Positions 52,357-60,432 of a DNA stretch of 64,000 bases are shown piece by piece. The notes under the pieces were generated by a model. It worked only from the letters and a program-made list of their open reading frames with translations. It did not search any database and was not told where the DNA came from. Location of the stretch: contig NZ_CP168006.1 of the NCBI RefSeq assembly GCF_041521385.1, positions 3,721,590 to 3,785,589 on the forward strand, in the 5' to 3' direction. This DNA comes from Alcaligenes faecalis. Lineage in GTDB: Bacteria > Pseudomonadota > Gammaproteobacteria > Burkholderiales > Burkholderiaceae_B. The first letter of the stretch is position 1. Each line of letters opens with the position of its first letter. The translations under genes were made by a program, and so were the position numbers.

Positions 52357-52554
52357 ATGAAAAGCAACGTCGGTAGTGTAGATCGTATTATCCGTATCCT
52401 TGTCGGTGTGGTGCTGATTGTGCTGGCAGTCACGAACGTTATTGGCTGGTGGGGCTGGCTGGGCCTGATCCCCCTGATCACGGGCCTGGTTGGTTTTTGT
52501 CCGCTGTACCCCATACTGGGCTTGAGCACCTGCCCGCTGAAAAAGCGTCAGTAA
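52357..52554 (+). CDS. DUF2892 (YgaP transmembrane-like) small membrane protein
   Basis: This 65-residue protein matches DUF2892: a short N-terminal amphipathic stretch (NVGSVDRIIRILVGV) and two membrane segments (VLIVLAVTNVIGWWGWLGLIPLITGLVGF in outline). It ends in CPLYPILGLSTCPLKK, with two conserved cysteines. The same domain forms the membrane anchor of the rhodanese YgaP. Here it is alone, without a rhodanese domain. GAGGATG lies ahead of the ATG. A terminator follows. Neighbouring genes suggest a role in sulfur or thiol stress. Confidence 0.85.
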   Translation: MKSNVGSVDRIIRILVGVVLIVLAVTNVIGWWGWLGLIPLITGLVGFCPLYPILGLSTCPLKKRQ

Positions 52555-52592
52555 ATCAGTCCCCATAGCCCAATAGCGGGCCATTCCCGCCT

Positions 52593-52632
52593 GCTCCTTG
52601 AGAAGGTTCATTCGGCTCAAGGAGCCTTTTTA
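52593..52632 (+). terminator. Rho-independent terminator after the DUF2892 gene
   Basis: The perfect 10-bp stem GCTCCTTGAG/CTCAAGGAGC is followed by CTTTTTATT. Confidence 0.9.
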
Positions 52633-52724
52633 TTGCCTGAAAATCGGCTTTGCCCAGCGGATGCGTGGCGGCCAAAGCAAGGCGCTTGGCTGGCCTTTTC
52701 GCCAATGTATGATACAAATCTGTT

Positions 52725-52738
52725 CAATGTGGACATTG
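52725..52738. promoter_or_regulatory. Palindrome before the zeta-toxin gene
   Basis: CAATGTGGACATTG is a 6-2-6 inverted repeat ending 13 bases before the toxin ATG. Toxin-antitoxin units are often autoregulated through such a site; this role is inferred. Confidence 0.5.
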
Positions 52739-52751
52739 TTTAGGTGTATTT

Positions 52752-53300
52752 ATGTCTGGCAACAACGCTGACACGGGCAAGAGCAAAAAGATTCTGATCA
52801 TTGCTGGCCCGAACGGGGCAGGCAAGACGACGTTTGCGCGTTCTTTCCTCCCGGCCGAGGCGGAAGTGCTGCGCTTTATCAATGCAGATCTGATCGCAGC
52901 GGGCCTGTCTCCGTTTGCGCCAGAAAGCGCGGCCATCAAGGCCGGTCGTTTGATGCTGGATGAGCTGAAAGAGGCGGTTCGCCTGGGCGAGAGCTTCGCG
53001 CTGGAAACGACCTTGTCTGGCCAGGGCTATGTGCGTCATATTGAAAAATGGCAGGCGCAGGGCTATCGAGTCAGCTTGTATTTTTTAAGTCTACCCGATG
53101 CGGATATGGCGATCGCGCGGGTGGCAGAACGGGTACGTCAGGGTGGTCATAACATCCCCGAACCCGTCATTCGTCGCCGCTTTGCGGCTGGCATGAAGAA
53201 CTTCCTGCATCATTATCGGGATACCGTGGATGATTGGGTTTTGTACGATAACGCAGGTAGTGTGCCAGTCCTGTTGGAGTGGGGAGAGAAAGATGAATAA
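52752..53300 (+). CDS. Zeta-toxin-family kinase-like protein
   Basis: The 182-residue P-loop protein has the Walker A motif IAGPNGAGKTTFARSFLP and the zeta-toxin features INADLIAAGLSPFAPE (substrate-binding Asp) and FALETTLSGQGY. A basic region, IARVAERVRQGGHNIPEPVIRRRF, follows. Zeta/PezT toxins phosphorylate UDP-N-acetylglucosamine or related sugars; chromosomal homologues of this short type are poorly studied. The gene overlaps a small downstream gene by eight bases, a toxin-first order unlike epsilon-zeta or PezAT, where the antitoxin comes first. A palindrome lies in the promoter region. Whether it is toxic is not known. Confidence 0.87.
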   Translation: MSGNNADTGKSKKILIIAGPNGAGKTTFARSFLPAEAEVLRFINADLIAAGLSPFAPESAAIKAGRLMLDELKEAVRLGESFALETTLSGQGYVRHIEKWQAQGYRVSLYFLSLPDADMAIARVAERVRQGGHNIPEPVIRRRFAAGMKNFLHHYRDTVDDWVLYDNAGSVPVLLEWGEKDE

Positions 53301-53481
53301 AGAAGATATTTCCAAAGCAAAGAACCCGGACTTGCGGGCCTCCCTGGCCGCTCTGGAGCGTGCCGCGCAGTCGGCACGTTTTGTGGCCATGCAAACCAAT
53401 ACCTCGGTGGTGTTGGTAGAGAACGGCAAGATGATCAAGCTCTCGGCAGAGCAACTGCGGCAGGAAGTCTGCAAGAGTTGA
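53293..53481 (+). CDS. Small protein coupled to the zeta-type gene, putative antitoxin
   Basis: The 62-residue protein starts MNKEDISKAKNPDLRASLAAL and overlaps the end of the zeta-type gene. GGAGAGA precedes the ATG; a longer upstream frame lies inside the toxin gene. The first half is predicted helical (RASLAALERAAQSARFVAMQ) and the second half reads as a beta hairpin (TSVVLVENGKMIKLSAEQL). Similar small genes accompany short zeta proteins in other proteobacteria as far as I recall. An antitoxin role is inferred from coupling only; it does not resemble epsilon or PezA. Confidence 0.7.
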   Translation: MNKEDISKAKNPDLRASLAALERAAQSARFVAMQTNTSVVLVENGKMIKLSAEQLRQEVCKS

Positions 53482-53702
53482 TGACGCTGGCTTGCTATCG
53501 CTGTTCTGGTCTGCTCATACGGTACTTTTATTTCTGCTGAGCGACCGATTTCTTGACGTGCTCAAGGGGGCGATGGGTCTTGTAGAGCGACCTGGGGTGG
53601 TCGCATGAATATCCATATAGCGCATTGAATTAGCCTGGAAGCAGGCTGGTGGACTGAGTTGCTACTGCAGTCTGCCAGGCACTCTTGCCATACAGATCGG
53701 CC

Positions 53703-54539
53703 TCAGACCATGCCGGCATCCTGCCCTGTATCCGGGTACTGGCTCAAGGTTGCCAAAAACTCCGAAGGCGGATAGGCAAAGGTCTTTTTAAAGGCCACTG
53801 AATATGCGCTCAGGCTTTCATAACCGCTTTCCAGCGCCGCCTGCGTGATGGACTTACCTTGCAGCAGAAACTGGATCGATGCCATCAGCCGCATCTGCTG
53901 CCGCCATTTCCCCAGATTCATCCCCGTGCTTTTCAGAAAACGCCGATGCAGGGTTTTCGGCGTCAAGGCGTAGTGTTGCGCCACCTCATCCATTGTTTTT
54001 TGCTGGGCGGGCGAGCGCACCAGATCTTCGCAAATCCGCCGCATCAACTCATCTTCCGGCCAGGGCAAATGAAAAGGCAGGGGATGCAGCACGCGCAGCT
54101 CTTCAATCAATAGCTGGCCCAGCAGTGCGTCTCGTAAAGGGGGGGGTTCTTGCGGAATCACCTGTACCAGCGCGGCAATCAGTTCACGTACCAGTGGCGT
54201 GACATGGATCACGCAATCATGGTCCGGCAATTGCGCGGCCAGAATTTCATCAAGAAACAGACCATGCACATTCACTGCGGTGGTGGCATTGAGCTGATGC
54301 GGCACACCGGGCCGCAACCAGACAGCCGTAGTAGGGGGCACCAGCCACTGACCGGTATCGGCCTGCACCAGCAGTACGCCTTGAGTGGCATACAAAAGAT
54401 GCCCACGGTGGTGGCTATGGCGGGGCACTTCATGCCCGGCGGGGTAATGTTCGATCAGCCCGCTGACCAGCAAGGGCGAGGTATCGGAGTGCGACAAGTC
54501 CAGCGCCCGCCCACCGCGCTCAGGGGATGCGTAGCCCAT
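53703..54539 (-). CDS. AraC-family transcriptional regulator
   Basis: This 278-residue regulator has an N-terminal cupin sensor (AGHEVPRHSHHRGHLLYATQG, VWLRPGVPHQL) and a C-terminal double HTH (HYALTPKTLHRRFLKSTGMNLGKWRQQMRL, ALESGYESLSAYSVAFKKTFAYPP). It is the intact counterpart of the broken AraC remnant at 2095-2487. No target is apparent: the upstream neighbour is leuA with its own leader, and the downstream 221 bases are gene-free. The cupin histidines suggest a small-molecule or metal ligand. Confidence 0.87.
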   Translation of the reverse strand: MGYASPERGGRALDLSHSDTSPLLVSGLIEHYPAGHEVPRHSHHRGHLLYATQGVLLVQADTGQWLVPPTTAVWLRPGVPHQLNATTAVNVHGLFLDEILAAQLPDHDCVIHVTPLVRELIAALVQVIPQEPPPLRDALLGQLLIEELRVLHPLPFHLPWPEDELMRRICEDLVRSPAQQKTMDEVAQHYALTPKTLHRRFLKSTGMNLGKWRQQMRLMASIQFLLQGKSITQAALESGYESLSAYSVAFKKTFAYPPSEFLATLSQYPDTGQDAGMV

Positions 54540-54655
54540 GTTCAGGAATGTCCAAAAAGATAAAACAAATGACTATTTTTTGATAGAAGGCCAAGCGCCT
54601 TGCAGTCTAAAGTGCTTTTATCGTCTTCATCAAGCATTTTGGGAGTCAACCAGCT

Positions 54656-54769
54656 GTGACTCATTTGCACTTGCTATCGCTAGGCTTACTAGCCCTGACA
54701 TCCGGTCGGGGTCCGTACGCCTGTGTGTGCGAATGGTCCTATCCTGGTTTCCCCAGACCCCGACTGTAG
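54656..54769 (+). CDS. Leucine-rich leader peptide of leuA
   Basis: A 37-codon frame starts at GTG with GGGAG 10 bases upstream and begins fM-T-H-L-H-L-L-S-L-G-L-L-A-L. Seven of the first 14 codons are leucine, including three CTA and one TTA, rare in this GC-rich genome. This is the signature of a leader peptide that senses leucyl-tRNA and controls leuA by attenuation. A stem (54705-54764) overlaps its end. It is too short to be found by length alone. Confidence 0.75.
   Translation: MTHLHLLSLGLLALTSGRGPYACVCEWSYPGFPRPRL
54705..54764 (+). promoter_or_regulatory. Leader hairpin of the leuA attenuator
   Basis: GTCGGGGTC pairs perfectly with GACCCCGAC across 42 bases inside the leader-peptide frame. 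No T run follows, so the element may work by alternate pairing or on translation, not as a simple terminator. Confidence 0.5.
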
Positions 54770-54824
54770 CTAGCTCCATGGAGTAGGGAAGCCAGGTATG
54801 TCATTCCCTATATTCGAGGTTCCC

Positions 54825-56495
54825 ATGCTGACTGATCCTTCCCACAAATACCGTCCCTTTCCTGTCGTCAATTTGCCCGATCGCCAGTGGCCGCAGCGCA
54901 CCCTGAGCCAAGCGCCCGTGTGGCTGTCTACCGATTTGCGTGATGGCAACCAGGCCCTGTTCGAGCCCATGAATCGCGACCGCAAATTGCGCCTGTTTCA
55001 GGAGCTGGTTCGCATTGGTTTCAAGGAAATCGAGGTGGGTTTTCCGTCTGCCTCACAAACAGACTTTGATATTGTCCGCCAACTGATTGACGAGGGCATG
55101 ATCCCGAATGACGTCACGCCTATGGTGATCACCCAACTGCGAGAGGATCTGATTGAAACCACGGTACGCAGCGTGGCGGGGGCGCGTCGTGTGATTGTGC
55201 ATCTCTACAATGCCATCGCACCTGCGTTTCGTGAAATTGTCTTTGGTATGGAAGTGCCGCAAATCATTGACATGGTGCGGCACCATGTGGAGCTGTTCAA
55301 GCGCCTGACCGCCCAGCACCCGGAAACGGAGTGGGTGTTGCAGTACTCGCCTGAAACCTTTTGCATGGCGGAACTGGATGTGTCGCTGGCTGTCTGCAAT
55401 GCCGCTATCGATGCCTGGGATGCTGGTCCAGCTCGACCCATGATCATCAATCTGCCCACCACAGTAGAAGTGACGACCGCGAACGTCTTTGCCGATCAGA
55501 TTGAATGGATGGATCGCCATCTGGATAAACGTGAACACATCGTCCTGTCGGTACACCCGCATAACGACCGTGGCACAGGCGTTGCTTGCGCCGAACAAGC
55601 CATGCTGGCTGGTGCGCAGCGTGTCGAGGGCTGCCTGTTCGGCAATGGCGAGCGCAGCGGCAATCTGGATGTGGTGACCTTGGCTCTGAACCTGTATACC
55701 CAGGGTATTTCTCCAAACCTGGATTTCTCCGATATTTCGGCGGTGGCTCGTATTGCGGAAGAGGCGACTTCCTTGCCTATCCACCCGCGTCATCCCTATG
55801 TGGGCGATCTGGTCTTTACCGCTTTTTCCGGTTCCCATCAGGACGCGATTGCCAAGGGCTTCACGGTGCAGAAAGAAGATGCTCCATGGCGTGTGCCTTA
55901 TCTGCCGGTTGACCCCAAGGATTTGGGCCGTACTTACGACAGCATCGTGCGTGTCAACAGCCAGTCCGGCAAAGGCGGCATCGCTTTTCTGCTGCAACGC
56001 GACTACGGCATTGTGATGCCGCGCCGCATGCAAGTGGAGTTCAGCGCCCTTGTCCAGCAGATAGCCGATTCCAGCGAAACGGAATTGAACAGTCAGCAGA
56101 TCTGGGCGTTGTTCGAGAATACCTATCTGAACGCCAACGAACGCCAAGGCAGTGCGATGTATCGCGCACATCGTCTGTTCGATGTGGAACAAGGGCAGCA
56201 GGGCATAGAGCTGCAATGCGTGAATGCCAATGGCCAGACTGAAATCTATACCGGAACAGGCAATGGCCCGATTGCGGCGACGGTGGCAGCCTTGAATCTG
56301 CCTTTGCGTATCGACAGCTACGAGGAACGTAGCCTGGGTTCTGGTGCAGACGCCTGCGCAATGGCGATTGTGGAAGCGGTCATGCCGGGTGTGCCTGGAT
56401 CGAAATTTGGCGTGGGCAAGCACGCGAATATCATTACGGCCAGTGTGATGGCGGTCATGAACGCGGCGGCTCGCTTTGAGGAGGTGGAGGCATAA
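54825..56495 (+). CDS. leuA: 2-isopropylmalate synthase (long form)
   Basis: LeuA condenses acetyl-CoA with 2-oxoisovalerate, the first step of leucine synthesis. The 556-residue protein is the long type found in Pseudomonas and Mycobacterium, starting LTDPSHKYRPF. The catalytic barrel has STDLRDGNQAL and the metal ligands in LSVHPHNDRGTG. The C-terminal LeuA regulatory domain (residues about 430-550) should bind leucine for feedback inhibition. The start at 54825 fits the family, with GAGG just upstream; an ATG at 54798 would add nine residues. A leucine-rich leader peptide precedes it. No other leu genes are adjacent. Confidence 0.95.
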   Translation: MLTDPSHKYRPFPVVNLPDRQWPQRTLSQAPVWLSTDLRDGNQALFEPMNRDRKLRLFQELVRIGFKEIEVGFPSASQTDFDIVRQLIDEGMIPNDVTPMVITQLREDLIETTVRSVAGARRVIVHLYNAIAPAFREIVFGMEVPQIIDMVRHHVELFKRLTAQHPETEWVLQYSPETFCMAELDVSLAVCNAAIDAWDAGPARPMIINLPTTVEVTTANVFADQIEWMDRHLDKREHIVLSVHPHNDRGTGVACAEQAMLAGAQRVEGCLFGNGERSGNLDVVTLALNLYTQGISPNLDFSDISAVARIAEEATSLPIHPRHPYVGDLVFTAFSGSHQDAIAKGFTVQKEDAPWRVPYLPVDPKDLGRTYDSIVRVNSQSGKGGIAFLLQRDYGIVMPRRMQVEFSALVQQIADSSETELNSQQIWALFENTYLNANERQGSAMYRAHRLFDVEQGQQGIELQCVNANGQTEIYTGTGNGPIAATVAALNLPLRIDSYEERSLGSGADACAMAIVEAVMPGVPGSKFGVGKHANIITASVMAVMNAAARFEEVEA

Positions 56496-56689
56496 GCAGC
56501 CATCAAGCTGCGGTGGGCCGCGCTAGCTTCTGTGTGAATACAACGGCGCGGGCCACCTTTGACGGGTATGTGGCTCTGAGTCAGGGGGCGACTCTGCTTG
56601 AAGAATGCTTCACATAGCGAGCGGATAAAACTGCATTCACGTCCCTGGCTTACGAAAAATGGATACTCTTTATATTCAAGTAAATGCGA

Positions 56690-57160
56690 TCAAGCAGGCA
56701 GTTCGTCTTTTTGATTAACATTCTTGTCTGTGGGCAGGTCTAGATTTACCACCTGGCTTAACCAGCGTGCCACCACCTTCAGTTCATCCTCCGTGAAGCC
56801 GTCGGATAGTTGCCGGTTCAAGTCCTGCAAGGTGGATTTGGCCTTGATGCTGGCTTCTTCCCCAGCCGGAGTCAGCGTCAAACAAATCTTGCGCGTATCT
56901 GCATCATCCGTCAGGCGTTGAATCAGGCCTGCTGCCTGCATGCGTTTGGATAGCCCGGTAATCGCAGCCGGAGCCACTTGCAAGGCGCTGGCCGCTTCTC
57001 CCACCGTGACCGAGCCTTGAGAGCGAATCAAGAACAACATGCCAACCTGAGCCGCGCTGATATCTGTCCAGGCCGAAGGTTGCTTTTGAATCCAGCGCTG
57101 CAAAGCCTTGTGGGCGTGGTTCAACAAAAAGACAAATCGTGGCTGTGATTTCTGGATCAT
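56690..57160 (-). CDS. MarR-family transcriptional regulator
   Basis: The 156-residue protein has the MarR winged HTH (VTVGEAASALQVAPAAITGLSKRMQAAGLIQRLTDDADTRKICLTLT in outline) flanked by dimerisation helices. It lies 26 bases after the hydrolase gene on the same strand. A GTTAAC-N2-GTTAAC site upstream of the hydrolase is its probable operator, so the pair may be autoregulated. Ligand unknown. Confidence 0.88.
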   Translation of the reverse strand: MIQKSQPRFVFLLNHAHKALQRWIQKQPSAWTDISAAQVGMLFLIRSQGSVTVGEAASALQVAPAAITGLSKRMQAAGLIQRLTDDADTRKICLTLTPAGEEASIKAKSTLQDLNRQLSDGFTEDELKVVARWLSQVVNLDLPTDKNVNQKDELPA

Positions 57161-57186
57161 TTTGGCGACGGCTGAAGGGGTATGGG

Positions 57187-58068
57187 TTAGGCGTTACGGG
57201 TTTGAGGTGGGCCGGATTCGCTTTGTGCAATCAGCCAGTCAACCACTATAGGCCAAAGTGCCTCGGCATTGCGTTTACGAAAGAAGCCCATGTGACCAAT
57301 ATGAGCCAAACCCAGCTTTTTATGCTCCAGTTGCAGCCTTTGTATAGATGCCTTGCTTAGTGGTTCCAGCAGCCGGGAAATGGCTTGCGGATTGGCCCAG
57401 GGATCATCATCAAAACCCAGAACCAGCAAAGGAATATCGACCTGGCTAGCGCGTTTTTTGGCGTCCACCTGCGGATCGTCATAAAAGTAATGGGGCTTTT
57501 GTGTCCAGCGGCTCCATTGCTGCATGACACCCCGTGGAAGGTCCTCGCCAAAGCCCAAACGCCGAGTCGGCATATAGCCGTAAAGGCCGCACAGTACAGG
57601 AGTGAGCACCCGCATGATCAAGCCCACCCGAAAGCGTTCCATAGGCTTTTCGATCAAAGCGGTGATCCCCGCATGAGACGCAATCATGACGGCTGCTTTC
57701 ACGGAACGTGTCGCGGGAGAGATAGCAATCGCATGCCCACCAACGCTATGGCCAACAGCCAACATGGGTAGACCGTTAAAACGATGGGTGACCCAGTCTG
57801 TGACGTACACCGCATCCTCCAGCATCCAGTCGGACATGGAGACATCGCATTGCCGTATGTCCTTCTGACGAGATCGGCCTATGCCCCGGTAGTCGTAGCT
57901 CAGAACAATGAAACCCAGGCTGTTCAGATGCTCAGCAAAAGGACGATAGAAATCCTGTGGAACGGCTGTGGCAGGGTGGATGATGACGCTCGCTTTGGCA
58001 TCAGCAGCTGGCCATAGGGTTGCACTGATCGGGTCTTTGCCAGCCTGCTGAATCGTCACCTGTTGCAT
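57187..58068 (-). CDS. Alpha/beta hydrolase, MarR-linked
   Basis: The 293-residue protein has the alpha/beta-hydrolase nucleophile elbow GHSVGGHA at about residue 110, preceded by VLSYDYRGIGRS, and a late histidine in GHMGFFRKRN. The family is the serine-aminopeptidase-like group of predicted hydrolases with a short lid. There is no signal peptide. It forms an operon with the downstream MarR gene, and a palindromic GTTAAC pair lies 18 bases before its start. The substrate is unknown; MarR control suggests an aromatic or lipophilic inducer. Confidence 0.83.
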   Translation of the reverse strand: MQQVTIQQAGKDPISATLWPAADAKASVIIHPATAVPQDFYRPFAEHLNSLGFIVLSYDYRGIGRSRQKDIRQCDVSMSDWMLEDAVYVTDWVTHRFNGLPMLAVGHSVGGHAIAISPATRSVKAAVMIASHAGITALIEKPMERFRVGLIMRVLTPVLCGLYGYMPTRRLGFGEDLPRGVMQQWSRWTQKPHYFYDDPQVDAKKRASQVDIPLLVLGFDDDPWANPQAISRLLEPLSKASIQRLQLEHKKLGLAHIGHMGFFRKRNAEALWPIVVDWLIAQSESGPPQTRNA

Positions 58069-58085
58069 GCTTGTCTCTAATTTTA

Positions 58086-58099
58086 GTTAACGTGTTAAC
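58086..58099. promoter_or_regulatory. Putative MarR operator
   Basis: GTTAACGTGTTAAC is two GTTAAC half-sites two bases apart, 18 bases before the hydrolase ATG. It fits a MarR dimer site by size and place. Confidence 0.6.
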
Positions 58100-58172
58100 G
58101 ATATTAGAGTGGCTTCAGAAGTGAGTCAATCCTGTTTCAACAGGGAAGGGGGGCCGTGGTCGCAGCCGCGCC

Positions 58173-59045
58173 TTACATCTCTTCCGCCAAGCCCTTGATC
58201 GCCTCGATATACCAAGCCTGATCATTCATCCTGTGCGTCAAAATAATCGGTGAAGTCGCCTGCGGTTCTGCTATCAAGCGATAGTGCAGATCGTTGCGCA
58301 GACGAGCCGAGGTTGGGATCAGGCACAATCCAGAATCGGCCGCCACCAGGCCCAAGGCCGCTTGAAGTTCTCCTGCTTCATAGACCTCAGCCGGGCGTAC
58401 ACCCTGATCGTGCAGCAGATGCAGAACGTGGTCTGCAAAGCTGGGTCGGGGCTCTTTGGGATACACAATCAGCTTTTGGCCTTGCACTTTTTTCAGGCTC
58501 AAAGGCGTGTCCGAATCGGCCAGATCCGAGCTGGGGGGAATGGCCAGGGCCAGTTGTTCTTCTCGCAACACCGTTCTTTGTACGGACGCATCATTCAGTC
58601 GTATCCGCCCAAAGCCCACATCAATCCGCCCCGATTTCAAGGCCTCCAACTGCTGCATGGAGGTCAGCTCCACCGTCTGCATATCCACTTCCGGATACTG
58701 ATGGCGCAGCTTGCGCATCAAGGCGGGCAGGCCACCATACAGGGTCGATGCCACAAAACCTATCGACAGGGTTTGTCGTTGATGCAGCCCGATCTGCCGT
58801 GTTGTATGCACCAGTTGATCCACCCGGCTCAATATCTGCAAGGCCTGCTCATAAAACACCCGTCCGGCTTCGGTCAGCCGCAAGGGGCGGTTATTGCGCA
58901 GCAGCAGTGTGACGCCCAGCTCTTCTTCCAGCAATTGGATTTGTCGGCTAAGCGGGGGCTGGGCCATATGCAGGCGTTCGGACGCCCGTGTGAAGTTGCG
59001 GGTTTCGGCAACGGCCACAAAATATTTGAGCTGACGTAGATCCAT
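58173..59045 (-). CDS. catR: LysR-type regulator of catechol degradation (CatR/BenM type)
   Basis: This 290-residue LysR regulator starts MDLRQLKYFVAVAETRNFTRASERLHMAQPPLSRQI in outline, the hallmark opening of CatR, CatM and BenM. The effector domain should bind cis,cis-muconate. It is divergent from catB with 143 bases between, and an exact ATAC-N7-GTAT site of the CatM/BenM type lies in that space. Control of the catBAIJDC genes by muconate is therefore likely. Whether benzoate is also an effector cannot be decided. Confidence 0.92.
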   Translation of the reverse strand: MDLRQLKYFVAVAETRNFTRASERLHMAQPPLSRQIQLLEEELGVTLLLRNNRPLRLTEAGRVFYEQALQILSRVDQLVHTTRQIGLHQRQTLSIGFVASTLYGGLPALMRKLRHQYPEVDMQTVELTSMQQLEALKSGRIDVGFGRIRLNDASVQRTVLREEQLALAIPPSSDLADSDTPLSLKKVQGQKLIVYPKEPRPSFADHVLHLLHDQGVRPAEVYEAGELQAALGLVAADSGLCLIPTSARLRNDLHYRLIAEPQATSPIILTHRMNDQAWYIEAIKGLAEEM

Positions 59046-59116
59046 AAGGGAAAACCATACCTAGGCTGAATCGATGGGGTTTAGTTTCTTGATTTTTAAT
59101 ATTTATATCAGAAACT

Positions 59117-59131
59117 ATACCTATAAGGTAT
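59117..59131. promoter_or_regulatory. CatR/BenM binding site of the cat promoter
   Basis: ATAC-CTATAAG-GTAT matches the CatM/BenM recognition dyad ATAC-N7-GTAT exactly and extends to ATACC-N5-GGTAT. It lies 58 bases before the catB start. A half-like ATACC at about 59058 may be part of the second site. Confidence 0.85.
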
Positions 59132-59188
59132 TGAACTAGACCTATTTAGTCTTGGATATGGCTGGCTTGCTTCGTGTTCAATCAAGGC

Positions 59189-60364
59189 ATGGAACACACG
59201 CGATCTTCTCAACTCTTAGCAGCTCCAGCCCTGATCGAAAGGGTGGAGACTTTGCTGCTGGATCTGCCTACGATCCGTCCTCATCAATTGGCGATGACGA
59301 CCATGCAAGGCCAGACTTTGATGCTGGTGCGCTTGTACTGTTCGGACGGTACGGTGGGCGTCGGCGAGGGCACGACCATTGGCGGTCTGGCCTATGGCGC
59401 CGAGTCGCCCGAAGGCATGAAGCTGGCCATCGACACCTACTTCACCCCCTTGCTGCTGGGTGCCAATGCCAATGCGGTGCCGGCCATTATGGCCCGCTTG
59501 AATACGGCGATTCAGGAAAACCGATTTGCCAAAAGTGCAGTGGAAACGGCCCTGTTTGATGCCTTGGGCAAGCGCACGGGTCTGCCGGTTTCGCACTTGC
59601 TGGGTGGCCGTATGCGCGACAGCCTGCCTGTTGCCTGGACACTGGCCTCGGGTGACACCGCCAAGGATATTGATGAAGCCGAGCGCATGTTGGCGCAGGC
59701 TCGTCACCGTATTTTCAAACTCAAGATTGGTCGCCGCCCGGTAAAGGACGATGTGGCGCACGTAGCGGCTATCAAGAAAGCGATGGGTGATCGCGCCGAT
59801 GTTCGCGTGGATGTGAACATGGCCTGGAGTCCCTTGCAGGCTCAGTATGGTATGGCTGGCCTGGTCGATGCCGGGTGCTCGCTGGTGGAGCAGCCAGTGC
59901 GTCGTGCTGATGCTCTGGCCGATCTGAAAGGTCGCTTCCCGATTGCCTTGATGGCGGATGAATCCCTGACTGGCCCGGCCTCTGCCTTTGCGCTGGCCCG
60001 TGACTGTGCTGCCGACGTGTTCGCTATCAAGATTGAACAGTCCGGTGGTTTGCGTGCAGGCTTGCAAGTCGCCGCGATTGCCGAAGCCGCGGGTATTGAA
60101 TTGTATGGTGGCACCATGCTGGAAGGCGCGATCGGTACGATTGCCGCTGCCCATGTGTTTGCCACCGTGAACCAGTTGCAGTGGGGCACGGAGTTGTTCG
60201 GACCTTTGCTCTTGACCGAGGAAATCCTGGCAGAGCCCCTGAATTACAGCAATTTTGAATTACAGATACCTCAAGGGCCGGGTTTGGGTATCGTACTGGA
60301 CGAGGATCGTGTTCAGTATTTCCGCCGTGACAAGACGCAGGTCAGTGTCGGCTCGGCTGCCTAG
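59189..60364 (+). CDS. catB: Muconate cycloisomerase
   Basis: CatB converts cis,cis-muconate to muconolactone. The 391-residue enolase-superfamily protein shows the capping domain with LPTIRPHQLAMTTM and the barrel lysine pair FKLKIGRRP. The metal ligands are in VRVDVNMAWS, LVEQPV and MADESLTG, and the second lysine is in FAIKIEQSGG. The start at 59189 is taken as the first ATG; a GTG at 59174 would add five residues. It begins the catechol operon, divergent from catR. Confidence 0.95.
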   Translation: MEHTRSSQLLAAPALIERVETLLLDLPTIRPHQLAMTTMQGQTLMLVRLYCSDGTVGVGEGTTIGGLAYGAESPEGMKLAIDTYFTPLLLGANANAVPAIMARLNTAIQENRFAKSAVETALFDALGKRTGLPVSHLLGGRMRDSLPVAWTLASGDTAKDIDEAERMLAQARHRIFKLKIGRRPVKDDVAHVAAIKKAMGDRADVRVDVNMAWSPLQAQYGMAGLVDAGCSLVEQPVRRADALADLKGRFPIALMADESLTGPASAFALARDCAADVFAIKIEQSGGLRAGLQVAAIAEAAGIELYGGTMLEGAIGTIAAAHVFATVNQLQWGTELFGPLLLTEEILAEPLNYSNFELQIPQGPGLGIVLDEDRVQYFRRDKTQVSVGSAA

Positions 60365-60432
60365 GCGCAATAAGAAGCCCGTCGTCGCGGCTTTGCTTGG
60401 AACACTTTTTTCAGGATATTAGGAGACACAGA

